A DNA stretch of 64,000 nt from Paraburkholderia eburnea (GTDB taxonomy: Bacteria > Pseudomonadota > Gammaproteobacteria > Burkholderiales > Burkholderiaceae): assembly GCF_002917095.1 (NCBI RefSeq), contig NZ_PQGA01000006.1, positions 248,001 to 312,000 of the forward strand. The letters run 5' to 3'. This document shows, one piece after another, positions 35,121-44,559 of the stretch. The position numbers and the translations under genes were made by a program. Under the pieces are notes generated by a model. That model was not told the origin of the DNA, did no database searches, and saw only the letters and a program-made list of their open reading frames with translations. Numbering within the stretch: the first letter of the stretch is position 1; the number at the start of each line of letters is the position of its first letter.

Positions 35121-36662
35121 CGCGCTGATTTCGTGTTCGGCGAGACTCAACTGCTGTTCGCGTTCACGCGAGGGCTGGGCAATCGGCGGCCCCGCGAAGC
35201 GATGGCGTACGCCACCCACGTACCAGATCGCGAGGAGCACGACCAGAAGACCGCCGATCAGATACAGGACTTTCTCGTTCGGCGGCTGAATGCCGACATA
35301 GGCGAGAATCAGTGCGCCGCCGACGGCCGCAATGGCGAACGGCTTCGAGAGTTTGCCCAGTTGAAACGGTCCCTTCTCCGTCCACGTGCGGCCTTCCGCG
35401 AAAATACCCGCTGCGATCGGCATCGCGTACGAGACGAAAAGAAACACTGCACTGCCGGCGCTCAGCACCGTGAAGGCGTCGCCATAGAGCGTCGCTGCGA
35501 TAGCGAGAACGGCTGACGTCCAGATTGCAGCGCCGGGTGTCCGGTGAGCCGGATTCACCTTGCGAAGCCATTTCGATCCCGGCAGACCGCCGTCACGCGC
35601 GAATGCAAACATCATGCGTGACGTCGATGTGACGGCGGCAAGCCCGCACGCGTAGTTGATAAAGAACATCAGCAGTTCAATGACGATGCGCAATGGCGTG
35701 GGAATCGGCGCGAGGATCGCCTCGAAAAATCCCGTGCCCTGTTTGACCGCCGCGCCGAGATCCGGCATGACGAGCACGAACGCGCACACCATGACATAAC
35801 CAAACGTCGTCGACCAGAATACCGACCCGACGATGCCGCGCGGCACATTGCGCGCGGCCTCATGCGTTTCTTCCGAAGTGTGCGCGGAGGCGTCGAAGCC
35901 GGTGATCGTGTACGCGGTTAACAGCAGGCCCGAGAGGAACGCCATGGCCATCGTCTGCTTGGGCCATGCGCCGCCGTCCGTGCCGGTAAAGTTCGTGAAC
36001 GTGTAAAGACGCGAAAGGTCCAGCTTCACCGGCGAATAGGCGAGCAAGGACACGACGAGCACGACCGTGACGACGAAAATCAGGTAGCCGGACAGATCGG
36101 TAATCTTGCTGGTGATGCGAATGCCACGATGATTCAGGAATGCCTGGGATGCCGTGATCAGCGTGAGGAAAATCGTCTGATCCAACCAGCCGAGCGAATC
36201 AGGTTTGACGCCGAACATCGGTGCAATCAGCGTGCGAAAGAACGGATCGTAGGTGCCGTAATTGATCGCCGCGACGACGAACACCAGACCGAGCAGATTC
36301 AGCCAGGCGGTAAGCCACCCCCACGTTTTGCCGCCAAGAATCGAGCCCCAGTGATAGAGGCCGCCGGCAGTCGGATAGGACGACGCGATCTGCGCCATCG
36401 CTGCCGCCACCACGAGCGCGAACAGCGAACCGAGCGGCCAGCCCAGCCCGATCGAGGCGCCGCCTGCCGCGGAAAAGCCCATCTGAAACGAAGTAATACC
36501 GCCGGACAAAATGCAGATCAGCGAGAAAGAAACAGCGAAATTGGAGAACGCCCCCATGCGGCGCGATAGCTCCTGCGCGTAGCCCATCTTGTGCAGCAAC
36601 GAGACATCCTGGTCGGCATGTCCGGCTTGCTCAGCCGCTGGTTCGAGTGTATTCGCGTCCAT
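35115..36662 (-). CDS. APC-superfamily amino-acid/amine permease
   Basis: A 515-residue carrier with about twelve to thirteen transmembrane segments. The N-terminal SNFAVSFSLICILSGGITSF and the YHWGSILGG segment mark the amino-acid/choline/GABA permease branch of the APC superfamily. ATG 36662 follows AAGGAA at six bases; the ATG at 36677 lacks a site. It is 64 bp after the SDR gene on the same strand, so the two likely form an operon, transcribed away from the AraC regulator. Substrate is probably an amino acid, GABA or an amino alcohol, not determined further. Confidence 0.85.
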   Translation of the reverse strand: MDANTLEPAAEQAGHADQDVSLLHKMGYAQELSRRMGAFSNFAVSFSLICILSGGITSFQMGFSAAGGASIGLGWPLGSLFALVVAAAMAQIASSYPTAGGLYHWGSILGGKTWGWLTAWLNLLGLVFVVAAINYGTYDPFFRTLIAPMFGVKPDSLGWLDQTIFLTLITASQAFLNHRGIRITSKITDLSGYLIFVVTVVLVVSLLAYSPVKLDLSRLYTFTNFTGTDGGAWPKQTMAMAFLSGLLLTAYTITGFDASAHTSEETHEAARNVPRGIVGSVFWSTTFGYVMVCAFVLVMPDLGAAVKQGTGFFEAILAPIPTPLRIVIELLMFFINYACGLAAVTSTSRMMFAFARDGGLPGSKWLRKVNPAHRTPGAAIWTSAVLAIAATLYGDAFTVLSAGSAVFLFVSYAMPIAAGIFAEGRTWTEKGPFQLGKLSKPFAIAAVGGALILAYVGIQPPNEKVLYLIGGLLVVLLAIWYVGGVRHRFAGPPIAQPSREREQQLSLAEHEISAK

Positions 36663-36726
36663 ATGACGTTCCTTCAAACGAGGTGATTGAAGCGTCGAAC
36701 TCGTTATCCTTAATCAGGATTCCGTA

Positions 36727-37503
36727 TCACGCAGCCGTAAAGCAGTTATCGACGAAGAGATGCGCGCCGTTGATAAAACTCGCGTCGTCGCTGGAGAGGA
36801 ACAAGGCGGCCTGCGCTACTTCTTCTGGTTTGCACAGGCGTCCCTGCTGAAGCGACAATGCCGCTTCGCTGGCATCGAAGCCGTACTTCGCCAGCGCACT
36901 GATTTCTCGCTGGCCGTGGGGTGTGTCGATGAAGCCCGGACACACGGCATTGCAACGTATGCCGCGATCGCGGTATTCGACGGCAATCGCACGCGCAAAC
37001 ATCGCGCAGGCGCCCTTGGTCGTGCAATAGAGCACTTCCAGCGGCGTGGCCGCGACGGATGAAATCGATGCCGTACAAACGATCGAACCGCGGCCCGCCG
37101 CGAGCATATGAGGCAGGACCGCTCTCGTCATCATGAACATGCTCTTCACGTTGACGTTCATGAGCCAGTCGTATTCTTCGTCGCTGGTGTCCAGAAACGG
37201 CTTCACCACGATGCTGCCCGCGTGGTTGAACAAGGTATCGATACGGCCGAAGCGTTCGACGACGCCGGCCACAGCGGCGTCCACCGCCGGGCGTTGCGAG
37301 ACGTCCGCCACGAACAGTTCGGCCACGCCGCCTTCGGCACGTATACGCGCCACGACCTCCTCGCCCGCGCCGCGATTCACATCGACGACGGCAATCTGCG
37401 CGCCTTCACGGGCAAACAGCAGTGACGCCGCGCCGCCCGCTCCTGTCGCCCCGCCCGATACGATCGCGATCTTCCCTTCCAGCTTTCTTGCCCTTTCATT
37501 CAT
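36727..37503 (-). CDS. Short-chain dehydrogenase/reductase
   Basis: A 258-residue NAD(P)-dependent oxidoreductase of the classical SDR type. The cofactor motif is SGGATGAGGAA (variant of TGxxxGxG), with DVN afterwards suggesting NAD preference, then NHAGS. The catalytic Ser and Tyr/Lys lie in TASISSVAATPLEVLYCTTK, and CPGFIDTP follows. AGGAG lies eight bases before the ATG. It is the first gene of the unit with the permease and may oxidise the alcohol or keto product of the imported compound. Confidence 0.88.
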   Translation of the reverse strand: MNERARKLEGKIAIVSGGATGAGGAASLLFAREGAQIAVVDVNRGAGEEVVARIRAEGGVAELFVADVSQRPAVDAAVAGVVERFGRIDTLFNHAGSIVVKPFLDTSDEEYDWLMNVNVKSMFMMTRAVLPHMLAAGRGSIVCTASISSVAATPLEVLYCTTKGACAMFARAIAVEYRDRGIRCNAVCPGFIDTPHGQREISALAKYGFDASEAALSLQQGRLCKPEEVAQAALFLSSDDASFINGAHLFVDNCFTAA

Positions 37504-37666
37504 GCCTGGCTCCTGGTCGAATCCACCGTATGCACAAATTAGGTGCGCAAAAAAACCGCAACTATCCAAATTTGGCAAAAAAATAAAATTGCCGTAAAAA
37601 TCAGGGATCACGCAGGTGGAGAGCGGCGTTGTTGCGATGCATGAACGCTTTGTCGAGGAAGACACA

Positions 37667-38653
37667 ATGGAAGCGGGCCACTGGCCAGACGAGGCCGTAC
37701 AGTTTCGGAGCTGCCGCAGCGTCGACGAACAGGCGGCGCTGCTCGACACATGGAACCAGAGCTATTGCCAGCTTTCGCGAGGTCTTTTCGACGGCTCGGT
37801 GACCTGGTTCATGGCGGGCGCCGTGAAGGTGCTGGTCGAGAAGCTGAACCGGACCGTCTATCAGCGCGGACATGTCGACGGGAACAAATTCGCCGTGGGC
37901 ATTCCGTTTCACCTCGAAGGACACGCGCTCCTGTCGGGGCAAACGAGCCATCTCGACGCGCTACACGTTTTCTCCGGCAAGGACGGATTCGAATTCCTTT
38001 CTCCGGATCAGCACGTCTTCGTCAACCTCGAAATCGAGCCTGCCGCCGTCGCGGACCCGGCAACGCGCGCCCAACTGGATTCGATCGTTGCGCGCATCGG
38101 CGTAAAAGCGGGCGTCGTGAATATCGCTCCGATGCGGTTGGAGCCGTTTCGCGAAGTGCTGAGAATATTGCTCGACAGCGTAGCGAGCGCCCCGCGCGTG
38201 CTCCGGGAGCACGAAAGCGCCGTATCCTTCGAGAAGTCCATCGTGTATGGCCTGAGCGATGCGCTCCACGACTTTCCGGATATCACGCAGCAGGAACGCG
38301 GTGAAGCACGCATCGCAAGAAGCTGGCAACTGGTGCGCAGCGTGCGAGATATCGTCGAAGGGGCGCCCGATTGTCCGCTGTCCGTCGCCGAACTTTGCGC
38401 ACGCATGCATGCGAGCCGCCGCACCTTGCAATACGCTTTCGAAGAGACCACGGGGATCAGCCCATTGGCTTATATGCGCGCGGTGAGGCTGGCGAGAGTT
38501 CGCAAGGACCTCGTGCATGCCGCGACGGTCACCGAGGTAGCCACGCGCTGGGGGTTCTGGCATTTCGGCAATTTCGCCAACGAATACCGCGAGCAATACG
38601 GCGAATTGCCTAGTGAAACGTGGCGAAGAAATCGTGCTCAGGCAGCAAGCTGA
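37667..38653 (+). CDS. AraC-family regulator, EutR-like
   Basis: About 328 residues. The N-terminal sensor domain and C-terminal double helix-turn-helix (LCARMHASRRTLQYAFEE, then TEVATRWGFWHFGNFANEY) resemble EutR, the ethanolamine-operon activator, particularly in WGFWH-GNFA. It is divergent from the SDR-permease operon, its probable target. Of the three possible starts (GTG 37616, ATG 37637, ATG 37667) the last has GAGGAAG at good spacing. The effector may be ethanolamine or another amino alcohol; this rests on family resemblance only, as no ammonia-lyase gene is present here. Confidence 0.82.
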   Translation: MEAGHWPDEAVQFRSCRSVDEQAALLDTWNQSYCQLSRGLFDGSVTWFMAGAVKVLVEKLNRTVYQRGHVDGNKFAVGIPFHLEGHALLSGQTSHLDALHVFSGKDGFEFLSPDQHVFVNLEIEPAAVADPATRAQLDSIVARIGVKAGVVNIAPMRLEPFREVLRILLDSVASAPRVLREHESAVSFEKSIVYGLSDALHDFPDITQQERGEARIARSWQLVRSVRDIVEGAPDCPLSVAELCARMHASRRTLQYAFEETTGISPLAYMRAVRLARVRKDLVHAATVTEVATRWGFWHFGNFANEYREQYGELPSETWRRNRAQAAS

Positions 38654-38746
38654 TTGCTTTCGCGGCGCTGCGGTCTGTCCTCATTGACTTAATTCGGTAA
38701 CCTGATCAATAAGCCGCGCATCTCTGCCCCTCGCACGCTCAGGCAA

Positions 38747-40114
38747 TCACGTAGCGTTCGGTGGTATGAGGCGCGCCTTGGTCAGGCTATACGCGATACT
38801 CGAAAAAATCTGGTTCAGGCTTTGGGTGCTGCTCGCATTCGTGCAGGTATCCGAGTAGAAGTCGGCCTGACTGGTCGCAATCGACTGCATCGTCCCGCAG
38901 GCCGTGAGCGTGTCTGCGCCGTCACCGCATGACGGCGCGCTCGCGCTCTCTCCGCCCAGATACGCCACGGTGTATACCGTCGTGCCACTGCTCTTCGCGG
39001 TGCTCGCCACGTTGATCGCCGCCTGGCACTCGCTGCCGTAGACATAACTCGATCCGCCGGATTTCCCGTAGACGTTCCCCAGCTGCGCCGTAGTCGCTGT
39101 CGCGATGCCGTCGCTCAACAACACGATGGCGTTCTTTCCTGCTGGATTCTGGCCGCGCGAAAAACTCGTCAGTGCGGCATTGGCCGAAGCGATCGCTTGC
39201 GCGTAGAAAGTGCCCAACCCGCCTGGCGCGCTGATGCCGCCGCACTTGCTCGATGCGCCGCCCAGCGCCTGCACGACGCCCGAAGCGGTGCTGAGCTGTC
39301 CGCCACTGAGGTATCCGCCGCCCAACGGCGAAATCTGATAAGTGGCGTTCGAACCTGAAGCGCCCACCGCCGAATAGCCGTTCTGTCCCGTCGAAACCAC
39401 GCCCGGTTCCGTCGACGAGCAAGAGAAGCTGTAACCCGACGAAGAAGGGCTGATCGGCGGAAACACCATCAGGCCGACGTTGTCGCCCGCAAGCGATAGA
39501 CCGGCCAGCAGTTGCAATGCGCCGGCCTCGGCGCACGCCAGCCGCGTCAGCGTCACGCCGCTCGAATTCTTGCAGTGGCTGTCGGTCGTCGTCGCCATCG
39601 ACCGCGTGGTGTCCAGCACGATCATGACGTTGTACGGCGCGGCGCCAAAGCCCGCTCCCGCTCTCGAGGTCGCCGAAATCGTCTTGCTATTGATGCCGAA
39701 GATCCGTGCAAAGAACAGCGGCACATTCGCCTGCTGCATAACCTGAATGCCGTTGTACGTCGATACAGCCTGTGACGCCGGCAGCGGCACGCTGCTCCCG
39801 CTCAACGCGAGCCCCTGAACCGTCGTGCTCGTGACCGTCACGCCGTTCGGCATTGTGTTGTTGCCTTGCCCCGCCGCGTAAGCCCTGGCGTCCGCGAACG
39901 CCGTCGCTGACGCGCTCTTCCACAGATCCATCGCACCGGCCATCGCGGCGGCGTCGGTGCCTGCCTGCAGACGCCGCTGGCTGAATGCGATGTACCCGAT
40001 ATCGACCGACAGCGCGGCAAAGCCCAGCAACACGATCAATGACAGCGCAACCATCACGGAAACCGCGCCGCGCTGCGCCTTGCGTCCCGAATGACGGCCC
40101 AGGTATCGATTCAT
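38747..40114 (-). CDS. tadG: TadG-like protein with TadE N terminus and von Willebrand A domain
   Basis: A 455-residue protein. The N-terminal RGAVSVMVALSLIVLLGFAA segment is the pseudopilin-like membrane region of TadE/TadG proteins. From about residue 195 a von Willebrand A domain follows (IVLDTTRSMA, a DTxxS-type MIDAS, then LLSDGIAT). It is the last gene of the Tad pilus cluster, 32 bp after the TadE-like gene. TadG-like proteins are thought to help anchor or initiate the pilus. The start at 40114 gives a normal basic N terminus. Confidence 0.85.
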   Translation of the reverse strand: MNRYLGRHSGRKAQRGAVSVMVALSLIVLLGFAALSVDIGYIAFSQRRLQAGTDAAAMAGAMDLWKSASATAFADARAYAAGQGNNTMPNGVTVTSTTVQGLALSGSSVPLPASQAVSTYNGIQVMQQANVPLFFARIFGINSKTISATSRAGAGFGAAPYNVMIVLDTTRSMATTTDSHCKNSSGVTLTRLACAEAGALQLLAGLSLAGDNVGLMVFPPISPSSSGYSFSCSSTEPGVVSTGQNGYSAVGASGSNATYQISPLGGGYLSGGQLSTASGVVQALGGASSKCGGISAPGGLGTFYAQAIASANAALTSFSRGQNPAGKNAIVLLSDGIATATTAQLGNVYGKSGGSSYVYGSECQAAINVASTAKSSGTTVYTVAYLGGESASAPSCGDGADTLTACGTMQSIATSQADFYSDTCTNASSTQSLNQIFSSIAYSLTKARLIPPNAT

Positions 40115-40146
40115 GATATTCCCCGAGATAGACGTTTTCTTGTGCT

Positions 40147-40620
40147 TCACTGCACGCGCGCGACCGCCGTGGTGCTCAGCGTCGATGGCATCGCGGCGAT
40201 GGCGAAAATCGAGCCGCGCAACAGCGGCGTAAAAGTGTACGCGACCGTGATAGTGGCGGGTTGTCCCGACGCATTGGTCAACGCCGTCGAGCACGACGTA
40301 TCGCTGCTGCACTGCGTACCATTGACGGACGTGGTGAGCGTCAGATTCTGCGATTTGAGCCATGACGATGACGATGTCATCTGTGTCTGCGTCGAACTGT
40401 AGGGCGTGGTCGTGCCGCGCTGGAACGCAAAGTTCTGCGCCGCCGCCGACGCCGCGCTCGCGACCATCACGGAATTCCCAAGCAGCCAGCCGAACTGCGC
40501 GATTCCGAGCGCGATGGCAATCAGGATGGGGGCCGCCAAGGCTAATTCGACGGCCACCACACCTTTCTGGCGTTTGCGTTGCACGGCGCCCTCCCTAATG
40601 TGATTAGCACAGCGGCTCAT
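40147..40620 (-). CDS. tadE: TadE-like pseudopilin
   Basis: A 157-residue protein with a basic N terminus, then GVVAVELALAAPILIAIALG, the conserved hydrophobic pilin-like segment with Glu at position +5 after a Gly. The rest is Ser/Thr-rich periplasmic. Its ATG overlaps the stop of the preceding gene (ATGA), so the two TadE-like proteins are translationally coupled. Minor pseudopilins of this kind are cut by the prepilin peptidase and are needed for Flp pilus assembly. Confidence 0.86.
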   Translation of the reverse strand: MSRCANHIREGAVQRKRQKGVVAVELALAAPILIAIALGIAQFGWLLGNSVMVASAASAAAQNFAFQRGTTTPYSSTQTQMTSSSSWLKSQNLTLTTSVNGTQCSSDTSCSTALTNASGQPATITVAYTFTPLLRGSIFAIAAMPSTLSTTAVARVQ

Positions 40621-41114
40621 TGCACGGCCACCGATGCATTCGCGCTCATGGTCGACGGCATGATCGAGCCGAGGCCGAAAAGCGAACCACCGAAGGGCGC
40701 CGCGAATTGGTAACTGATCGACACACTCGCCAGCGTTCCCGCCGCGGGCGGCTGGCTGAGCGTACCCAACGCCGTGGCGCAGGTGGTATCCGCCGTTTTG
40801 CCACTGCAAGTCGTGGTGGCACCCGATCCGACGACGGCGATCGTCACGGTCTGGGTGCCGGACAGACTTCCCGTCGCGGACGACACGGCTCCCGCAGTAT
40901 CCGTATAGGGCGTCAAAAAACCCCGTTCCGATGCCAGCAAACGCGCACCCGCCGACACCGCATTATTCAGGACGACGTAGTTACTCATCCACCACCCTGC
41001 CTGGACGATGAAGAACATCATGAATAGCAGCACCGGCAAGCCGAGAGAAAACTCCACTACCGCCGTTCCCCTTTGGGGGCGCCTCAGGCGGCGCATGACC
41101 GCAATCGTGTTCAC
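40617..41114 (-). CDS. TadE-like pseudopilin (second copy)
   Basis: A 165-residue protein with RGTAVVEFSLGLPVLLFMMFF as its processing and membrane region and a beta-rich periplasmic part with one Cys pair (TCSGKTADTTC). It resembles the following gene in both halves, indicating a tandem duplication of the TadE/TadF type. It lies 17 bp after tadC and overlaps the next gene by 4 bp. Confidence 0.86.
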   Translation of the reverse strand: MNTIAVMRRLRRPQRGTAVVEFSLGLPVLLFMMFFIVQAGWWMSNYVVLNNAVSAGARLLASERGFLTPYTDTAGAVSSATGSLSGTQTVTIAVVGSGATTTCSGKTADTTCATALGTLSQPPAAGTLASVSISYQFAAPFGGSLFGLGSIMPSTMSANASVAVQ

Positions 41115-41131
41115 TTTTGCTCTCCCCGGCC

Positions 41132-42115
41132 TTAACCGCCGCCGCCCGGCAGGCTCGGCAGCAACGTGCGATAAATGTTGATGAACGCCGGCCCGGCAAG
41201 CACCACCATCAGTGCCGGGAAAATGCAGAACAGCAACGGCACCAGCAGCTTGAGCGAGATCTTCGCGGCCTGCTCCTCGGCCCGCATGCGCCGCCGCGTG
41301 CGCAGCGTATCGGAGAGCACGCGCAATGATGCACCGATGCCGGTGCCAAATCGATCGGCCTGAATCAGCAGCGTGCTGAATGATTCGATATCCTCAACGC
41401 CTATACGAAGGGAGAAGTTGCGCAGCGCCGTCGCCTTCGAAAAACCCGAGCGCAATTCCAGCAGCATCAGTTCCAGTTCGCTCGCGACCACCGGGCTGCC
41501 AAGCTGGATTTCCTTCGCGACTCTCATCAGCGCGGCGTCAAGACCCAGACCGGCTTCGACACACACCGTCAACAGATCGAGCGCGTCCGGGAAATCCTCG
41601 AAAATCGCGCGTTTGCGTGTGCTGACGCGTCGCGACAGCACCAGGTTCGGCAAGTAGAAGCCAAACGATGCGAGCGCAACGAGAATCATCCAGAACAGGG
41701 TCGTGCTGGTCTCGACCGAGGTTCCGACCAGCCAGACGAGCGCCGGCAGCGGCAAGAGGAGCGCGAGCATGGTCTTGGCCGCGAAGAAGACCGCGACCGC
41801 ATTGGGCGTGCGCCAGCCCGCGTTGACGAGCTTCAGACGCGCAACCGAGCCTTCCCAGCCTTCCTTTGGGATCGACAGCTTCGAGATGGGCTGCGAGATT
41901 TCGACGATCGTTTCGAGCCATTTGCTGCTTTCCTCGACTTCGGGCTGCCCGGCGTCAGGCGACGTCTTCGACGAATCGAACCGCGTAGCGCCCACCTGTT
42001 CGATGCGACGACGCTCCTTCGTTGACAACGCATGCATCGACGCCAGCGCGACAAGAAAGACAACGGCGAATACCCCGGTCAGCATCGCCAGTTGAGTCAT
42101 GTTCAGCGTTTGCAT
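41132..42115 (-). CDS. tadC: Tad pilus inner-membrane platform protein TadC
   Basis: A 327-residue GspF-type platform protein. Hydrophobic segments near the N terminus, at about 100-150 and at the C terminus (KLLVPLLFCIFPALMVVLAG) surround the T2SSF domain (FPDALDLLTVCVEAGLGLDAAL). It pairs with TadB and with the ATPase TadA to drive pilus extrusion. The start at 42115 is assumed; ATG 42100 is an alternative. Confidence 0.92.
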   Translation of the reverse strand: MQTLNMTQLAMLTGVFAVVFLVALASMHALSTKERRRIEQVGATRFDSSKTSPDAGQPEVEESSKWLETIVEISQPISKLSIPKEGWEGSVARLKLVNAGWRTPNAVAVFFAAKTMLALLLPLPALVWLVGTSVETSTTLFWMILVALASFGFYLPNLVLSRRVSTRKRAIFEDFPDALDLLTVCVEAGLGLDAALMRVAKEIQLGSPVVASELELMLLELRSGFSKATALRNFSLRIGVEDIESFSTLLIQADRFGTGIGASLRVLSDTLRTRRRMRAEEQAAKISLKLLVPLLFCIFPALMVVLAGPAFINIYRTLLPSLPGGGG

Positions 42116-42173
42116 GTTGTCTCCTCGCCTCTGCGGACTGCTGCACGATATCAGCGCACATTCACTCTCACAT

Positions 42174-43151
42174 TCATACGCGCAACGCCACGACTCGCGA
42201 CATCCAGATGACGCCGACTGCCATGCTCGACAGCGCCGCCACCATCATCTTCAGGCCCATCGGGTCCTGCCACAGCACCTGCAGGAAGCCGGGGTTCAGG
42301 AACATCATCAGCGTGCCGACGATGAACGGCAGCAGGCCGAGTATCCAGGCGGACAGCCTGCCTTCTGCGGAGAGCACACGAACCTTGTCGAACAGTTTGA
42401 AACGCTCGCGTATGAGCACGGTAATGCCGTCGAGCACCTCGGCCAGATTGCCGCCGGTCTCGCGCTGGATCAGCACGGCGATCACGAAATAGCGCAGATC
42501 GCGAATCGGCACGCGCATCGCCAGATTCGCAAGTGCCTCATTCAGCGAGACGCCGTAGTTGATTTCGTCGAAGGTGGTGCGAAATTCCCCGCCCATCGGT
42601 TCGGCGAATTCAGTGCCGACCATGTCGATCGCGAGACTGAATGCGTGTCCCGAGCGCAGTGCGCGTGCCAGCATGTCGCACGCTTCGGGCAACTGCCGCT
42701 CCAGTTGACGCAGCCGCCTGGCGCGCCGCCCGCGCACATAGAGAACCGGCAACGACGCCGAGAGAAGCGCGAGCATTGCGATGACCAGCAGCGGCGCCTG
42801 CGTGAACAGGGCGAGCGAGAAGACGACCGGCGGAATGACCGCGCACGTCGCCACGAGCCGCGCCACCGACCATTGCATACCGGCCTGCCGCAGGAAATGG
42901 TCGATACCCCGCACACGCGGCAGCAGCATCAGCGCACGCTCGAACGGCGTCGAATCGCCGGGCAGGCGCTGCTTCAGAATCGACAGACGCTCGCTGTCGA
43001 GCGGCGCGCCTGCGGAAATCGCCCGGATACGCGACTCGACGCGGCGCGCCACCGGGCCGTGACGGCTGTTCCACCAGATATACGCGCCCTCCATCGCCAG
43101 TACCACCGCGACGAACAGCAGAACGACAGTCGCATAGAAGATCGGGCTCAT
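42174..43151 (-). CDS. tadB: Tad pilus inner-membrane platform protein TadB
   Basis: A 325-residue GspF-type protein. The T2SSF domain reads QLPEACDMLARALRSGHAFS, then ALANLAMRVPIRDLRYFVIA and QRETGGNLAEVLDGI. Transmembrane segments lie at the N terminus, near 95-135 and at the end. It lies between tadA and tadC, the usual order, with gaps of 43 and 58 bp. Confidence 0.93.
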   Translation of the reverse strand: MSPIFYATVVLLFVAVVLAMEGAYIWWNSRHGPVARRVESRIRAISAGAPLDSERLSILKQRLPGDSTPFERALMLLPRVRGIDHFLRQAGMQWSVARLVATCAVIPPVVFSLALFTQAPLLVIAMLALLSASLPVLYVRGRRARRLRQLERQLPEACDMLARALRSGHAFSLAIDMVGTEFAEPMGGEFRTTFDEINYGVSLNEALANLAMRVPIRDLRYFVIAVLIQRETGGNLAEVLDGITVLIRERFKLFDKVRVLSAEGRLSAWILGLLPFIVGTLMMFLNPGFLQVLWQDPMGLKMMVAALSSMAVGVIWMSRVVALRV

Positions 43152-43194
43152 GCAGGTCTCCGCTCACAAAGGCGACGCAACGCGATGATTCGGT

Positions 43195-44559
43195 TCATGC
43201 GGCTTCGAAACGCCGCGCCGGGTCGTAGGTCGCGTCCGCCAGGTGGACGCCAAACGCCTCCAGGCGTTCGGAGAACCTGGGCCTTACCCCGGTAGCGTGG
43301 AAGGCACCGCGCACGTTGCCATTCGTATCGACACCGCTGCGCCGGAACGTGAAGATCTCCTGCATATTGATCATGTCGCCTTCCATGCCGGTCAGTTCCG
43401 AAACGCTAATGATCTTGCGCCGCCCGTCGGTCAGGCGCGCCACCTGCAACACCACCGTAATCGCCGAGGCAATCTGCTGGCGCATCGTCTTTGGCGGCAG
43501 CGCAAGACCGCCCATGCCGATCATGTTTTCGAGGCGCGTGAGCGCGTCGCGCGGCGTATTCGCGTGAATCGTGGCCAGCGATCCTTCATGGCCCGTGTTC
43601 ATCGCATTGAGCATGTCGAGCGCTTCAGCACCGCGCACTTCGCCCAGGATGATGCGATCGGGCCGCATACGCAGCGCGTTCTTCACTAGCGTGCGCTGGG
43701 TGATTTCGCCGCGTCCCTCGATATTCTCGGGACGCGTTTCGAGCCGCAGCACGTGCGGCTGGCGCAATTGCAATTCCGCGGCATCTTCGATCGTCACGAT
43801 GCGTTCGTCCACGGGAATGAAGCCCGACAGCAGATTGAGCAAGGTCGTCTTGCCGCTGCCCGTGCCGCCCGAAACCAGAATGTTCACCTTCGCGCGAGCG
43901 AGTCCGTCCAGCACGTCCGCCATCGGCGGCGTGAGCGTCTGAAGCGCGATCAGGTCGCTGACCTGCAAAGGCGTGGCTGAAAATCGCCGGATCGAAATCA
44001 ACGGCCCATCCACGGCCGCCGGCGGAATGATCGCGTTCAGACGCGAGCCATCGGGCAGACGCGCATCGACCATCGGGCTCGATTCGTCGATACGGCGGCC
44101 TACGCGCGACACGATCTTTTCGATCACTTTCATCAGGTGGGCGTCGTCGTAAAACGTCACCTCGCTCAGTTCGAGCCGCCCTTTACGCTCGATGTAAATC
44201 TGGCTGCCCGTATTGACGAGAATGTCCGAGATCGTGGGATCGCGCAGCAGCACTTCGAGCGGACCAAAGCCGAACATTTCGTCGTAGACGTCGCTCACCA
44301 ATTGGCGTCGCTCAAGATCGTTGGCCGGCACCTTTTGGTCTTCGAGTATCCGCGCGATGAGCGTCGCGATTTCCTGGCGAACCTGATCGGATGGCAAGCG
44401 CGAGAGACGCTCCAGTTCGACACGATCCAGTACCGCCTGATGAATGTCGCGCTTGAGCTTCTGATAAGCGGCGCGCAGCAGACCGGCCGATCCGTTCTGC
44501 GATTCGGCACGTTCGACAAGCGGTGCGCGCTGTGCGCTGATGTGCTCACGAAGCGACAT
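43195..44559 (-). CDS. tadA: Tad pilus ATPase TadA (CpaF)
   Basis: A 454-residue secretion ATPase of the VirB11/PulE superfamily. It shows the Walker [13 protein letters not shown] (about residue 222), the Asp box [10 protein letters not shown], the Walker B region [14 protein letters not shown] and the His box [12 protein letters not shown]. Start 44559 follows GGAG at seven bases. It overlaps tadZ by 14 bp, so the two are translationally coupled. It provides the energy for Flp pilus assembly. Confidence 0.96.
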   Translation of the reverse strand: MSLREHISAQRAPLVERAESQNGSAGLLRAAYQKLKRDIHQAVLDRVELERLSRLPSDQVRQEIATLIARILEDQKVPANDLERRQLVSDVYDEMFGFGPLEVLLRDPTISDILVNTGSQIYIERKGRLELSEVTFYDDAHLMKVIEKIVSRVGRRIDESSPMVDARLPDGSRLNAIIPPAAVDGPLISIRRFSATPLQVSDLIALQTLTPPMADVLDGLARAKVNILVSGGTGSGKTTLLNLLSGFIPVDERIVTIEDAAELQLRQPHVLRLETRPENIEGRGEITQRTLVKNALRMRPDRIILGEVRGAEALDMLNAMNTGHEGSLATIHANTPRDALTRLENMIGMGGLALPPKTMRQQIASAITVVLQVARLTDGRRKIISVSELTGMEGDMINMQEIFTFRRSGVDTNGNVRGAFHATGVRPRFSERLEAFGVHLADATYDPARRFEAA

